Shown: positions 9,491 to 18,901 of the stretch, in pieces | Layout of the letters: every line of letters begins with the position of its first letter | Numbering within the stretch: position 1 is the first letter of the stretch | Assembly (NCBI RefSeq): GCF_001682865.1 | Contig: NZ_MAQX01000035.1 | Location: forward strand, 124,001 to 188,000 | Direction: 5' to 3' | Length of the DNA: 64,000 nt | From: Bacillus sp. FJAT-26390 | GTDB lineage: Bacteria > Bacillota > Bacilli > Paenibacillales > Paenibacillaceae | Position numbers and translations under genes: made by a program | The notes under the pieces: model-generated | Database searches by the model: none | Told to the model about the DNA's origin: nothing | What the model saw: the letters and a program-made list of their open reading frames with translations, nothing else

Positions 9491-10806
9491 AGAATGTCAT
9501 CCTTCATCGCCTGATAGACAAGCTGTGAGAATAGGCTGTTCGACCAAGCGAACCATTTGCGCGTGAACAAAGCAGGATCATCCGAATGGAAGCCCTCATG
9601 CATGTAGCCTGTATCCGCGTCGGTTGCTTCCAGCATCGCAATCAAAGCCAGCTTCTCTTCGCTGCTTGTTGCCGTAATCCCTTGCATCGACAACGCCATA
9701 TGCCAAATGTAGCCAGGAGGCGTATGCGGGCTGCCGATTCCTTTCGCTGCCGTGCCTTCATAGTAGAACGGGTTATGCTTGCTAAGCGCAAATTTTCTCG
9801 TATTTTGATAGATCGGATCATCTGCATTCGTATAGCCAAGATAAGGAATCGACATCAAGCCCGGCGTGCCTGCATCGTCCATTAGGCAATAGTTGCCGAA
9901 GCCATCTGTTTCATAAGCATAGATAGGGCCAAATTCCGGATGCTGATAGATACCGTACAGTTGAATGCCATGATCGACATCATCCTCGAGCTTTTTCAGC
10001 TCCTTAACGAAATCCATGTCACGGAATACCCATTCCGCTATTTCTCTCATTTGGCGCAGCGCGACCACAGCGAACATATTATCAGGTACGTTATAGTGGA
10101 AATCACACGCATCATCGCTCGAGCGGAAGCCCGACCAGATCATGCCGGTATAGTTGATTGGCATGCCTAGGCCGTCATTGCGAAGCGAGTCTGTCGGAAT
10201 GCCGTTATCACGGATAAAACGGTACGGGGAGCGCTCAAAGTGGCGCTGCTCCGTTTTCCAAAGCTCAACGATGCTGCGCATCGCTGCCTTGAAGCCCGAA
10301 TCAAAAATATCCGTCAGCTCCGTTTCCTTCCAGTAAGCATGCGCAAGGCGCATCGAGAAGCAGATGGAATCCAGCTCGAACTTGCGCTCCCACACCCACG
10401 GAGACATTTCCGTCTCATCCGTAGTATTCCAGTGCCAATCATTGTCCGTTTCGTTAAAAGCATTCGCGTAAGGATCGATCTGGATATAATCGATATGGCG
10501 TTTGATCAAACCGCCAATGATGCGCTGCAAGTCCTTATCGTTCTTCGCAAGCGGAACGTAGTGAATGACTTGCTCGACGGAATCGCGCAGCCACATTGCA
10601 GGAATATCGCCTGTGATGACAAAAGTAGTGCCATCGTCCATCAGCTTCGTCGTCGTTTCCAGCGTATTGGGGAAGCAGTTTTTGAACAATTGCAGCAGCT
10701 TCGGACGGTGCGCGAGCTTCTGCTCCGCTTCCTTGAGTACGTCTTGGACAGCCTGCGGCAGCGTCAGCTCCGGCATTGGAATTTTCGGTAATCTAAATTG
10801 CTCCAT
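9487..10806 (-). CDS. Exo-alpha-1,6-mannosidase, GH125
   Basis: This is a metal-independent inverting alpha-mannosidase (the former DUF1237). The 439-residue length fits the family. The motif TGDIPAMWLRDS lies at about residues 65-76, WERKFELDS in the middle and an aromatic-rich barrel follows. Known GH125 enzymes hydrolyse alpha-1,6-mannose linkages such as those of N-glycans. There is no signal peptide, so it should act on imported substrate. The ATG follows AAAGGAGCAACT. It is 30 bases downstream of the permease gene and overlaps the next hydrolase gene by four bases. The combination with GH38 in one operon is what most strongly suggests an N-glycan or yeast-mannan substrate. Confidence 0.93.
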   Translation of the reverse strand: MEQFRLPKIPMPELTLPQAVQDVLKEAEQKLAHRPKLLQLFKNCFPNTLETTTKLMDDGTTFVITGDIPAMWLRDSVEQVIHYVPLAKNDKDLQRIIGGLIKRHIDYIQIDPYANAFNETDNDWHWNTTDETEMSPWVWERKFELDSICFSMRLAHAYWKETELTDIFDSGFKAAMRSIVELWKTEQRHFERSPYRFIRDNGIPTDSLRNDGLGMPINYTGMIWSGFRSSDDACDFHYNVPDNMFAVVALRQMREIAEWVFRDMDFVKELKKLEDDVDHGIQLYGIYQHPEFGPIYAYETDGFGNYCLMDDAGTPGLMSIPYLGYTNADDPIYQNTRKFALSKHNPFYYEGTAAKGIGSPHTPPGYIWHMALSMQGITATSSEEKLALIAMLEATDADTGYMHEGFHSDDPALFTRKWFAWSNSLFSQLVYQAMKDDIL

Positions 10807-10838
10807 GATAGTTGCTCCTTTAGGAAACAGATTCGTTA

Positions 10839-11756
10839 TTATTCTTTAACGGCACCAACCGTCAAACCTTGAATGAAATATCTTTGGAAGAACGGATAAG
10901 CGAATACGATTGGGCCGGTTGCAAGCACCACCATCGCCATACGCGACGTATCCTGCGGCATCGACTGCAGCACGCCTACGCTGAGCGAAGCATTTTGCGA
11001 GTTCTGCATAATGAATTGCATACTATTTTCAATCCGCATCAGCATCGATTGAAGCGGCACTAAATTCGGCGTGTTAATATACAGCAGCGCATTAAACCAA
11101 TCGTTCCAATAGCCGAGCGTGCTGAACAAACCAATGGTAGCAAGACCTGGAAGAGACAAAGGCAGCACCAGCTTAAAGAAGATGCCGAACTCTCCAGCGC
11201 CGTCTATTTTACCTGATTCGATAATAGCATCCGGTACCATCGTTGAGAAGAACGTGCGCAGAATCATAATATAAAAGGCGTTGACCGCTAGCGGCAATAT
11301 GAGTGCCCAAATCGAATCTTTAAGTCCAAGAAGCTGCGTGACAATAATATAAGTCGGCACAAGGCCGCCGTTAAACAGCATCGTAAAGAAGGCAAAGAAA
11401 GCGAAAAAGTTGCGGTATTTAAAGCTGTGGCGCGAGATGGCATAAGCGAACAGCGCCGTGAACACAACGCCGATAGCCGTACCAATAACCGTAACGGCAA
11501 TCGTTACCCCATAAGAGCGGAGCAATTGATCACCTGCTTTAAACAAATAGCTGTAAGCCTCTACGCTCCATTTTTCCGGAAACAGCTGATAGCCGTTCTT
11601 GGCAAGAGTGGACTCATCCGTAAAGGAGATAACTGTAACGAATAAAAAAGGAAATACGCATAGTAAAGCAAAAATACCGGCTACAGAATGAAAAATGATA
11701 TTCCAAGCGGGCGTCAGCCTATGAAAATCGCGGCCTTTCGTCGTTTGAGCGGACAC
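10839..11756 (-). CDS. CUT1 sugar ABC importer permease, LplC/YtcP type
   Basis: This is an inner-membrane permease of a carbohydrate ABC importer (binding-protein-dependent family, 305 residues, six helices). The EAA loop is visible as ESGKIDGAGEFGIFFKLVLP at about residues 190-210, and the C-terminal PFFQRYFIQGLTVGAVKE is the typical LplC ending. The start is a GTG at 11754-11756 behind GGGAGGAAAACCGCT. It pairs with the LplB-type permease upstream. No ATPase gene is present in the operon, so a shared MsmX-type ATPase is expected to energise it. The substrate is inferred from the neighbouring mannosidases. Confidence 0.92.
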   Translation of the reverse strand: MSAQTTKGRDFHRLTPAWNIIFHSVAGIFALLCVFPFLFVTVISFTDESTLAKNGYQLFPEKWSVEAYSYLFKAGDQLLRSYGVTIAVTVIGTAIGVVFTALFAYAISRHSFKYRNFFAFFAFFTMLFNGGLVPTYIIVTQLLGLKDSIWALILPLAVNAFYIMILRTFFSTMVPDAIIESGKIDGAGEFGIFFKLVLPLSLPGLATIGLFSTLGYWNDWFNALLYINTPNLVPLQSMLMRIENSMQFIMQNSQNASLSVGVLQSMPQDTSRMAMVVLATGPIVFAYPFFQRYFIQGLTVGAVKE

Positions 11757-11810
11757 AGCGGTTTTCCTCCCTTCGCAATGCTTGTCTATTGGGCCGTTAA
11801 GCCGCTATGA

Positions 11811-12749
11811 CTAGAACAAAGCATTGTCTTTGTTGAATTTGCGAACGATCCCGTTCGAAGTAATGACAAGAACGAAGCCGATAAGCGATTGATACAGGCC
11901 TGCCGCCGTACTCATACCGATTTCACCTGTCGATTTAAGACCACGATATACATAAGTGTCGATAACGTTCGTTACGCTGTACAGCGTTCCGGAATCGCGC
12001 GGCACCTGATAGAAAAGTCCAAAATCCGCATAAAAGATTTTCCCGATTGCAAGCAGTGTCAAAATCGTAATAAGCGGCGTTAGCATTGGAATGGTAATGT
12101 TGCGAATTTGCTGCCATTTGTTCGCGCCATCGATCATCGCTGCTTCGTAAAGCGATTTGTCGATACCCATAATAGCCGCCAAGTAGATGACGCTGTTATA
12201 GCCGACCGATTTCCACAGGAACACAACTACGATAATGATTGGCCAGTAGGTTGGATCTGAATACCAGTTCACCGGGTCGATACCGAACCAGCCGGCAACT
12301 TGGTTAACGACGCCTCTATCCAAGCTAAGGAAGCTGAATACGAAGTAACCTACGATTACCCATGATAGGAAGTACGGAAGGAACATACCCGTTTGGTAAA
12401 CTTTCGCTAATCTTTTGTTCGTAATTTCCGCCAGCATAATCGCCATCGCAACGGCAATAACCAGCCCAAGCACGATAAAGAATATGTTATATAACACCGT
12501 ATTGCGCGTTATGATATAAGCATCGTTCGTACTGAATAGAAATTTAAAGTTTTGCAAGCCAACCCATTTGCTTTCAATAATGCTTGCCAAGAACCCATCC
12601 CGGCTGTACCGGTATTCCTTAAACGCGATAACCATACCCGCCATTGGCAAGTAGGAGAAAAAAATAAACCAAAGTGTAGCTGGCAATACCATGATCAACA
12701 TTGCAGTATTTTTATTAATATCTTTGAGAAAACGCCCTATGGCTCCCAC
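11811..12749 (-). CDS. CUT1 sugar ABC importer permease, LplB type
   Basis: This is the partner permease of the importer, 312 residues with six predicted helices and the EAA loop (EAAMIDGANKWQQIRNITIP, about residues 210-230). It starts at a GTG at 12747-12749 after GAGAGGTGATCAC. It lies between the binding-protein gene (80 bases upstream, with a hairpin in the gap) and the LplC-type permease (54 bases downstream). It forms the heterodimeric membrane channel with that protein. Confidence 0.92.
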   Translation of the reverse strand: MGAIGRFLKDINKNTAMLIMVLPATLWFIFFSYLPMAGMVIAFKEYRYSRDGFLASIIESKWVGLQNFKFLFSTNDAYIITRNTVLYNIFFIVLGLVIAVAMAIMLAEITNKRLAKVYQTGMFLPYFLSWVIVGYFVFSFLSLDRGVVNQVAGWFGIDPVNWYSDPTYWPIIIVVVFLWKSVGYNSVIYLAAIMGIDKSLYEAAMIDGANKWQQIRNITIPMLTPLITILTLLAIGKIFYADFGLFYQVPRDSGTLYSVTNVIDTYVYRGLKSTGEIGMSTAAGLYQSLIGFVLVITSNGIVRKFNKDNALF

Positions 12750-12784
12750 GTGATCACCTCTCTGCTGTCAGATTAATGAGAGAA

Positions 12785-12819
12785 GGTATGAATCGAATGC
12801 CGAGCATTCGCCTCATACC
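12785..12819 (-). other. Hairpin between binding-protein and permease genes
   Basis: An interrupted inverted repeat (GGTATG...GAATGC-CGA-GCATTC...CATACC) lies between the abundant lipoprotein gene and the permease genes, with no T-run after it. Such hairpins often stabilise the upstream message or partly attenuate downstream genes, so that binding protein exceeds permease. That role is inferred. Confidence 0.5.
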
Positions 12820-12829
12820 TCCCGCTTGT

Positions 12830-14296
12830 TTACTTGTTAGCGGCTCTCCACTCGTCAAGCTGACGCTGAGCCTCAGCCATGATTTTATCAAGTCCAGCTG
12901 CCTTAAACTTCTCATTTGCACGCGCCAAGTATGTTTCAGGATCAACTGTTCCTGTCATAAGTGCCGCCCAATATTCTTCCTTCACGTTGTTTACGGACGC
13001 GATTTCCGTTGTTACCTTCGACGTATCGAAGTTGAAGCCTAGAAGCGGAGCTTCCGTACCTGCATCGTTAAACTTCTTGAACTCTTCCCACTTGTTCGTT
13101 GGGTCGGTTGTGTTCAAATACGTAAGCATAACATTGCCGAGCGAGAACGTTGGCATATCATAGTTTTTCGATTCATCAAGGTTTTCCATTACATTGTCGC
13201 TTGCTTTTTTGTAGTGAACGCCTTCGATACCTGAATCAACCATGTTGCGAAGTACAGGATCGGTGTTAAGCAGGTTCAAGAACTCCATTGCTTTCTCTGG
13301 GTATTTCGAGTTAGCCGAAATCGCTTGCATCGAGCCCATTACAGACCAGTTATAGATAAGAGCATCGCTTGCTGGCGTCGATACGACTGGGTAGCCGTAG
13401 CTTGCCGACCAAAGGTTATCAGCGAAAGGCTGCGATGTCGCACGGTCAGCGAACCATTTGCCTGTCGTTTGAACATCTGTCATTGAATCCATAGTAGCGG
13501 CTTCAGTTGGGATGTAACCTGCTTTGTAGTACTTGTGCATCGTGTTCAAAATTTGTTTCATTTCCGGTGTTTCTAGTACGTTAACGATTTTGAAATCCTT
13601 CGTATCGAGCTTAACAGCCATTGGCAGCTTCTCGATTACATAGTCGTAAGGCACGTAAGGCATTTGGTTTTTATCAACGGCGAACGGATATACGCCCGGC
13701 TCGTTTTCTTTGATTGTTTTGAGCATTGGCTCTAGGCTTTCAAGCGTGTACACTTTCGAAATGTCCAGCTTGTATTTGTCTACATACTGCTTGTTGAAGC
13801 GCCATACTTCTTGGGCAGGCAGCTCTTTGTTAGCTGGGATGCCGTAGTTGTGGCCATCGATTTTGGAACCTTCAAGGAATGCTGGGTCAAGCGTCTCAAC
13901 GATGCCTTTGCCTTGCTCTTTAAGAAGGTCATCGATTTGCATGAACGCGCCTTTTCTAGCATTTTGAACGTAGTCGAATGCCCATGAAGCTGTAAACATA
14001 ATATCTACTGCTTCGCCGGAAGCTGTCATTACTTGCAGCTTCTGTGCGTAGTCGCCCCAATCGATCATGTTCATTTTAACGGTAACGCCAATTTTTTCAG
14101 CTGTATATTTACTAACTTCAGCCATAACCTTGTCCACATCTTTTTGAGGCGTTCCGATCGTGTACCAGATCAGCTCTACCGGTTTTTCGGCAGTGCCTTC
14201 CGAGCTCTCGTTTTTGCTGCCCCCACATGCGCTAAGCACAATGGACATGACCAGCATCAACGTAAGCGCTGGTATAAATCTTTTTTTCTTACTCAT
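12830..14296 (-). CDS. Sugar-binding lipoprotein of CUT1 ABC importer
   Basis: This is an extracellular solute-binding lipoprotein of 488 residues. A signal peptide ends in lipobox VLSACGG (Cys about 24), followed by a Ser/Glu linker and a family-1-type binding fold that begins ELIWYTIGTPQKDVDKVM. The ATG at 14294-14296 is chosen because it follows GGGGAGGATTTACA directly; a longer reading would add 26 residues with no ribosome site. It is the first gene of the importer-hydrolase operon, about 195 bases after the regulator gene, and delivers oligosaccharides to the permease pair. The ligand is unproven; mannose-rich oligosaccharide is inferred from the context. Confidence 0.92.
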   Translation of the reverse strand: MSKKKRFIPALTLMLVMSIVLSACGGSKNESSEGTAEKPVELIWYTIGTPQKDVDKVMAEVSKYTAEKIGVTVKMNMIDWGDYAQKLQVMTASGEAVDIMFTASWAFDYVQNARKGAFMQIDDLLKEQGKGIVETLDPAFLEGSKIDGHNYGIPANKELPAQEVWRFNKQYVDKYKLDISKVYTLESLEPMLKTIKENEPGVYPFAVDKNQMPYVPYDYVIEKLPMAVKLDTKDFKIVNVLETPEMKQILNTMHKYYKAGYIPTEAATMDSMTDVQTTGKWFADRATSQPFADNLWSASYGYPVVSTPASDALIYNWSVMGSMQAISANSKYPEKAMEFLNLLNTDPVLRNMVDSGIEGVHYKKASDNVMENLDESKNYDMPTFSLGNVMLTYLNTTDPTNKWEEFKKFNDAGTEAPLLGFNFDTSKVTTEIASVNNVKEEYWAALMTGTVDPETYLARANEKFKAAGLDKIMAEAQRQLDEWRAANK

Positions 14297-14340
14297 TGTA
14301 AATCCTCCCCGTATCGTGTTGCGAAGCACAAACCGATTGC

Positions 14341-14356
14341 GTAAGCATACGCTTAC
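14341..14356. promoter_or_regulatory. Palindrome upstream of mannoside importer gene
   Basis: GTAAGC-ATAC-GCTTAC is a perfect 6-bp inverted repeat 45 bases before the lipoprotein start. It could be an operator for the adjacent AraC-type regulator or a degenerate CcpA site. It misses two key cre bases, so I do not call it cre. Confidence 0.35.
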
Positions 14357-14466
14357 TTTATTGTCTTGTCCCATATTCGCGATGCGTCTTAAGGACTAAT
14401 ATAAAAATAACGGATGTAACGGTTTTCAAATAGAGAACAAAGTAAAGGTATGGTGTACAAATTAAA

Positions 14467-14501
14467 GAAAAAAGACTGCCCAATCTTGCTTTAGAGCAGT
14501 C
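14467..14501 (-). terminator. Weak terminator at the end of the response-regulator gene
   Basis: GACTGC (14474-14479) pairs with GCAGTC (14496-14501), overlapping the stop codon. A T-run follows on the minus strand (A-run 14467-14473). The 6-bp stem and long loop make it weak, perhaps allowing read-through from regulator to importer. Confidence 0.5.
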
Positions 14502-16011
14502 CTTTATAATCAGTGGGTGAAATGCCAACATATTTTTTGAATTGCTTGTAGAAATAACCAGTTTCCCAGTAGCCTACCTGCATGGCGATCTCCTGCACCT
14601 TTAATTGCGTTTCCTTCAGCATTTCCTTTGCCTTGTTGATTCGATATTTGTTGATATATTCGGTGAACGTCTCACTCGTCTCCTTCTGGAATAAGTGACC
14701 CAGATAGACCGGATGAATGTTGTATTGCTGGCTGAGCGATTTTAGCGACAGCGCCTGCGCGTAATTTTCATGCACATAATTGAGCAGCTGCTGAATAATC
14801 GGGCTTTTCACGTCGCGCATAAGCGAATCCACCGTTAACGTTGCTGCTTCCTTGACGACCGAGACCAAACCTTCAATCGTCTCCGCGTGCATGATCTGCA
14901 CGAAACCCGCTTTGTACAGCTCCGGCTGATCAGCCTGCTTGATTTCTTTGAGCTCCATTTTGAAGCGGATCATCAGCTCGATAGCCATGCTCTGGATATA
15001 GGCTGGTGTAACTCCCTCAAGCGCTTGATACAGCTCAAAATCAGCATCAATCGCCGCGTGCAGGCTCTCCAAATCCTTGGCCTTAATAAGCTTCGAGTAG
15101 GAAGACCAATCCAGCGGCTGTGCCGCTATATTGACGATGCCATTCTTCTCCGTCAGCGATCCGTAATCCAAGATAGCCGGTTCGTCCATCAGCAGAAAAT
15201 ATTCCTGCGCCTTCTTCGCATGGGCATAGCTTCTTGGCGCTCCCTCGCCCATTTCCTCCACGCTGCCAAGCGAAATTCGCATCTTGCTTGGCGCGAGCCG
15301 CTTTTGCATATTGTCAAGAATGCTAATCGCCTTTTCCTTGCCGGCAGCAGGATCATCGAGCATAAACACGATAACCAGGTCGCCATCAATATCGACAAAA
15401 GGCAGCATCGACGGGTCTTGAACGGCAAGCCGCTGAGCCGCCTCATAGGATGGCTCAAATTGATTTTCCGTCCGGAGAACGGCCGTGACGAGATACGGCG
15501 CATCGAGACGAATGTCCAGCATATCGGTCCGCTCGCTCAGCTCATTTGGCGCTATGCGCCCGGTTAACCAGCGATACAATATATTATCCCTAAGAATGCG
15601 GATATCATAATCGCTAAATAACCGGTCTGGCCTCGTCGTATTCAGCTTGTCGATCGTACCGACGAGCGTCTCCTGCAGCTCGTCGATATTAATCGGCTTG
15701 AGCAAATAATTTTCGACGCCAAGCTTAAGCCCCGACTTAATATAATCAAATTCATTGTAGCCGCTCAAAATAATAACCTTCAAATCCGGCCGAAATTGTC
15801 GTGCTTCCCGAATTAAGGTTAGGCCATCCATGATCGGCATCGAAATGTCCGTTAGCAAAATGTCCGCCGCTGATTCCTTAAGCGCCTCCAGCGCATCTTG
15901 GCCATTCTCCGCGGAGCCGACGATCTCTAGGCCGTATGCCGACCAATCGATAATATCGTAAAGACCCTCGATGATGAACGGCTCGTCATCTACTACGAAA
16001 ACCCTATACAT
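14491..16011 (-). CDS. YesN-type response regulator with AraC DNA-binding domain
   Basis: This is a 506-residue transcription regulator. An N-terminal receiver domain (VFVVDDEPF at residues 4-12, phospho-acceptor Asp55 in LLTDISMP, a conserved Lys in the LLKPI motif) is joined by a central region of about 250 residues to two AraC helix-turn-helices at the C-terminus (the LSLKSLSQQYNIHPVYLG and IAMQVGYWETGYFYKQFKKY regions). The ATG at 16009-16011 lies inside the end of the kinase gene (8-base overlap), giving a translationally coupled kinase/regulator pair. It presumably activates the importer-mannosidase operon directly downstream in response to extracellular sugar, as YesMN/LytTR-like pairs do in Bacillaceae. 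Confidence 0.92.
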   Translation of the reverse strand: MYRVFVVDDEPFIIEGLYDIIDWSAYGLEIVGSAENGQDALEALKESAADILLTDISMPIMDGLTLIREARQFRPDLKVIILSGYNEFDYIKSGLKLGVENYLLKPINIDELQETLVGTIDKLNTTRPDRLFSDYDIRILRDNILYRWLTGRIAPNELSERTDMLDIRLDAPYLVTAVLRTENQFEPSYEAAQRLAVQDPSMLPFVDIDGDLVIVFMLDDPAAGKEKAISILDNMQKRLAPSKMRISLGSVEEMGEGAPRSYAHAKKAQEYFLLMDEPAILDYGSLTEKNGIVNIAAQPLDWSSYSKLIKAKDLESLHAAIDADFELYQALEGVTPAYIQSMAIELMIRFKMELKEIKQADQPELYKAGFVQIMHAETIEGLVSVVKEAATLTVDSLMRDVKSPIIQQLLNYVHENYAQALSLKSLSQQYNIHPVYLGHLFQKETSETFTEYINKYRINKAKEMLKETQLKVQEIAMQVGYWETGYFYKQFKKYVGISPTDYKGLL

Positions 16012-17821
16012 GCTGTGCTTCCTCCTCGCTTGGAAACTCAATCGTTACGATCGTTCCAACGCCTAGCGTGCTTGTGATTTCAAGGCCATAGTCCGTTCCA
16101 TAAAGCAGCTTCAATCGCTCATGCACGCTGCGCAGGCCAAAGGAATCGCCAACCTCCTCCACCAAATCAAGCGACTGGCGGATCGCCTCGAGCCGCGTAG
16201 GATCAATCCCGATGCCATTATCCTCCGCTTGAATGCGCACTCGCCCTTCTGCCTCATAAACGCTTATGCGGATATGATTATCCGATCTGCGGGGCTGGAG
16301 ACCGTGCACCACGTAATTTTCTATAATCGGCTGGAGCGCCATCCGCATAATATTTTTGCCTGCCAAGCTCTCGTCGCACACAATCTCGTAGGATAACTTG
16401 TCCTTGTATCGAATGCGGAACAGCTCCAAATAAAGACGGGAGGTCTCAAGCTCATCCTTAAGCGTGTTTTCGCCTTTGGGCTGCACGAAGCTTTTGAACA
16501 GGACGGACAAGCTATAAATCATCTCGCCTACATCCTTCGCCCCTTGCGACACGGCGCGCATGCGAATGACTTCGAGCGTATTGTACAAAAAGTGAGGGTT
16601 CACCCTTGCCTGCAGCGCAGCAAGCTCCGTGTGCTTCTGCTTGATTTCCGCTTTATATACGCGGTCGATATGGCGGGTCAGCTCGCCCAGCATATCATTA
16701 AAGCTGCGGGATATTTGTCCGAGCTCGTCTTCCTTATCGTCTTGAATGCGTGCCGACAGGTCGCCGCTTTCCACCTTGCGCATGAAGCGGATAATTTTAT
16801 TCGTTCGTTTCGCAAAATTAGTGACGACCAGAACCGGCACGAGCAGCACCACGATAATGCAAATCGCGCTTATGAGCGCAATGGTATGCTTCAGCCTCTG
16901 GTACGCGGCGGCAACCTCTGCTTTTGGCGCTACGCCTACGACCATATAACCCGCTTGATTCTGGGTAAGCGTCGTCACATACGATTCCTGTTCAAGCATC
17001 GCTGTATCGAACAGCGATTCGATTTTATCCGCATAGGGATAACGGATGCCATAATAGCGGTCAGAGGAGTCGAATAACACCTCGCCCGTTGGCCCAAGCA
17101 CAATAATATAGCCCTTTAATTGCTCCTTATAGCTCTCTAGCGCTTGATTTATTCGATCGGAATCAAAATAAACGAGCAGCTGCCCTAAATTTTTTAATGA
17201 ATTTTTGTCCGTGATCGGTACTCGCATCGCATAGAGCTTCGGATCTTGCTGATCGATCGCTTGGCGAACCCAAGCATTCGGTACGGACATCATGCTATTC
17301 TCCAGCGCCATTGCATCCGGTATATAAGAGCGCGAGGCGTTAGTTGAAATCAACTTGCTCACATGCCCCTGCTTATAAGCGAATAAAAACTGCTTCTCCG
17401 AGCTGTACAGCAGCAAATTTTCAATATCCGCATCGCTATCCAGCTTATTTTCAAAAAAATCGAGTCCCTTTGGCATATCCACATCCGCTTCATTGGTATA
17501 ATGGTCCAATTGATATTTCATGTAATCCTCGAACGGATGCTGCAAGAAATAAGTAAGATGAAGCGCTAGCGACTCATTCCTGTAAACATCCAGTACCATC
17601 GATTGCACGGATTCATATTTGCGGGTCATGTAGCTATTAACGCTATCCATCGCCTTTTTCTGATTTTCCAGCTCGTTACGGATGATCGATTGCGACATGA
17701 CATTGAACATGAAATAAGAAAAAGTCACGATCGTTACGGTCGTAATGAGCGCGAACAGCAAAATCATTTTCATAAACAGATTATTTTTGACATAGTTGTC
17801 GTACAAGCTTCTAGCCTTCAA
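16004..17821 (-). CDS. YesM-type membrane sensor histidine kinase
   Basis: This is a sensor kinase of about 605 residues. It has a first transmembrane helix at about residues 16-38, an extracellular sensor region of about 250 residues (dCache-like), a second helix near residue 300, a HAMP linker, then a His-kinase domain with the phospho-acceptor in NPHFLYN and an ATPase N-box/G-box (EDNGIGI). The start is set at the TTG at 17819-17821, which has a strong AGGAAGGAG eight bases upstream. An in-frame ATG at 17854 has no ribosome site. It senses a ligand outside the cell, possibly with the adjacent binding protein, and phosphorylates the AraC-type regulator encoded next. Confidence 0.9.
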   Translation of the reverse strand: MKARSLYDNYVKNNLFMKMILLFALITTVTIVTFSYFMFNVMSQSIIRNELENQKKAMDSVNSYMTRKYESVQSMVLDVYRNESLALHLTYFLQHPFEDYMKYQLDHYTNEADVDMPKGLDFFENKLDSDADIENLLLYSSEKQFLFAYKQGHVSKLISTNASRSYIPDAMALENSMMSVPNAWVRQAIDQQDPKLYAMRVPITDKNSLKNLGQLLVYFDSDRINQALESYKEQLKGYIIVLGPTGEVLFDSSDRYYGIRYPYADKIESLFDTAMLEQESYVTTLTQNQAGYMVVGVAPKAEVAAAYQRLKHTIALISAICIIVVLLVPVLVVTNFAKRTNKIIRFMRKVESGDLSARIQDDKEDELGQISRSFNDMLGELTRHIDRVYKAEIKQKHTELAALQARVNPHFLYNTLEVIRMRAVSQGAKDVGEMIYSLSVLFKSFVQPKGENTLKDELETSRLYLELFRIRYKDKLSYEIVCDESLAGKNIMRMALQPIIENYVVHGLQPRRSDNHIRISVYEAEGRVRIQAEDNGIGIDPTRLEAIRQSLDLVEEVGDSFGLRSVHERLKLLYGTDYGLEITSTLGVGTIVTIEFPSEEEAQHV

Positions 17822-17980
17822 AATAAGCTCCTTCCTCGTGCTGCCCGGAACCATTGGTGAGAGGAGAACACGATAAACGCTACAACGCTTAATAATACTT
17901 CACGATGATTTGTAGACACAAGTAGGCTTCCTATCCCTAGTTCCAATGTTCTCTCATGAGGCAATGGTTAAAGGTAAGGG

Positions 17981-18010
17981 TTGAATGGCGCCGCGGGAGG
18001 AGCGTATAAT
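17981..18010 (+). promoter_or_regulatory. Sigma-A-type promoter for small membrane gene
   Basis: TTGAAT (17981-17986) and a perfect TATAAT (18005-18010) are separated by 18 bases, 40 bases ahead of the ATG at 18050. Confidence 0.6.
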
Positions 18011-18049
18011 GAAATGGTGAGGAAATCCGCAGGGATTGGAGATGAGCGC

Positions 18050-18283
18050 ATGACGATTGCCAAAATGCTTCGCAATGTTTCCTTCGGCCTTATATTCGGC
18101 GTGCTTGCTATTGGATTATTGCCGTTTCTGGTCATTTTCAACTGGGCGGAGATGCTCAATCTGGTCGAACTGGAAACCTCGCCATTATTTATTCTACTCG
18201 GACGTTTTATTGGACCTGTGGCCCGCAAGGGCAGCACTAGCAGCACTAGCCGGCCGGAGCAAAAGAAGAACCTCGATCAATAA
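18050..18283 (+). CDS. Small membrane protein, unknown function
   Basis: A 77-residue protein whose hydrophobic stretch (about residues 8-29, LRNVSFGLIFGVLAIGLLPF) is followed by a short amphipathic segment, a second hydrophobic patch (LFILLGRFIGPVA) and a polar Ser/Gln/Lys tail. The ATG at 18050 follows GGAGATGA. An upstream reading from 18014 or 17981 would run back through the promoter, so it is rejected. It stands alone between the divergent kinase gene and a terminator. I do not recognise a family. Confidence 0.6.
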   Translation: MTIAKMLRNVSFGLIFGVLAIGLLPFLVIFNWAEMLNLVELETSPLFILLGRFIGPVARKGSTSSTSRPEQKKNLDQ

Positions 18284-18318
18284 AACAAACAACAGCTTGA
18301 ATGATTGGAATGAATCAT

Positions 18319-18370
18319 GGCCCGAAGGAAGACACTTGGTTGAAGGTGTCCTGCTTTCGGGCCTTTCTTT
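18319..18370 (+). terminator. Terminator after small membrane gene
   Basis: GGCCCGAA (18319-18326) pairs with TTCGGGCC (18356-18363); the stem contains a second GACAC/GTGTC pairing, and a T-rich tract follows. Confidence 0.8.
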
Positions 18371-18438
18371 TCTCGCTTAAACCCGTTATCTATAGTAAAA
18401 TGGGGCGATGCAACACTATACGATTATGAGGTGCCTCC

Positions 18439-18741
18439 ATGTCCATTAGCTTTACATCGTCCATTATAAGCCGTTTAAAAAGAGAAATCGCCGACATTCA
18501 AAAGCAAAGCGCAAGCGATAAGATAAAAAGAGAGAAAGCTCTCGCCAAAATAAAACAGCTGCAAAAGAACATTAAAATGAGCTCGTCCCCAACCGATCTC
18601 AGCAGCAAAATGACGCAAATTACGAAGCTAACCGAGGAAGCTGCCCGTATCGAGGCTTCTCAGGCTGCTATAGCCAAGCAGCTCACCGCTAAAAATGCGG
18701 AGCTTAGGCAGCAGCTCGCTAAAAACGCCCCGCAGGATTAG
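18439..18741 (+). CDS. Small coiled-coil protein, unknown function
   Basis: A 100-residue, lysine- and glutamine-rich protein, nearly all helix, with heptad-like spacing from about residue 10 to 93 (ISRLKREIADIQKQSA at its start, AAIAKQLTAKNAELRQQLAK near the end). No signal peptide or membrane segment. The ATG follows GAGGTGCCTCC. It is monocistronic, with a terminator on each side. Function unknown; a structural or spacer role is only a guess. Confidence 0.65.
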   Translation: MSISFTSSIISRLKREIADIQKQSASDKIKREKALAKIKQLQKNIKMSSSPTDLSSKMTQITKLTEEAARIEASQAAIAKQLTAKNAELRQQLAKNAPQD

Positions 18742-18764
18742 AACAGCACAGGACTAGAATAGCA

Positions 18765-18806
18765 GAGACCTTTCACCAGCTCCATTGAGCGGTGGAGGGT
18801 CTTTTT
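18765..18806 (+). terminator. Terminator after coiled-coil gene
   Basis: AGACC-T-TTCACC pairs with GGTGGA-G-GGTCT around a 13-base loop, followed by TTTTT. Confidence 0.75.
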
Positions 18807-18901
18807 GCTATTTGGTGACCAGAGCCGCCTGCCTATCCGCTTTTTCGTATACTTTGACCAAACGCGCGCATCCTATTGAAAAAAAGCAGGGCGGGGATTG
18901 G

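Noticed and set aside
14341..14356. cre site before the mannoside importer
   Set aside because: The palindrome lacks the first T of TG and the final CA of the cre consensus; kept only as an unassigned palindrome.
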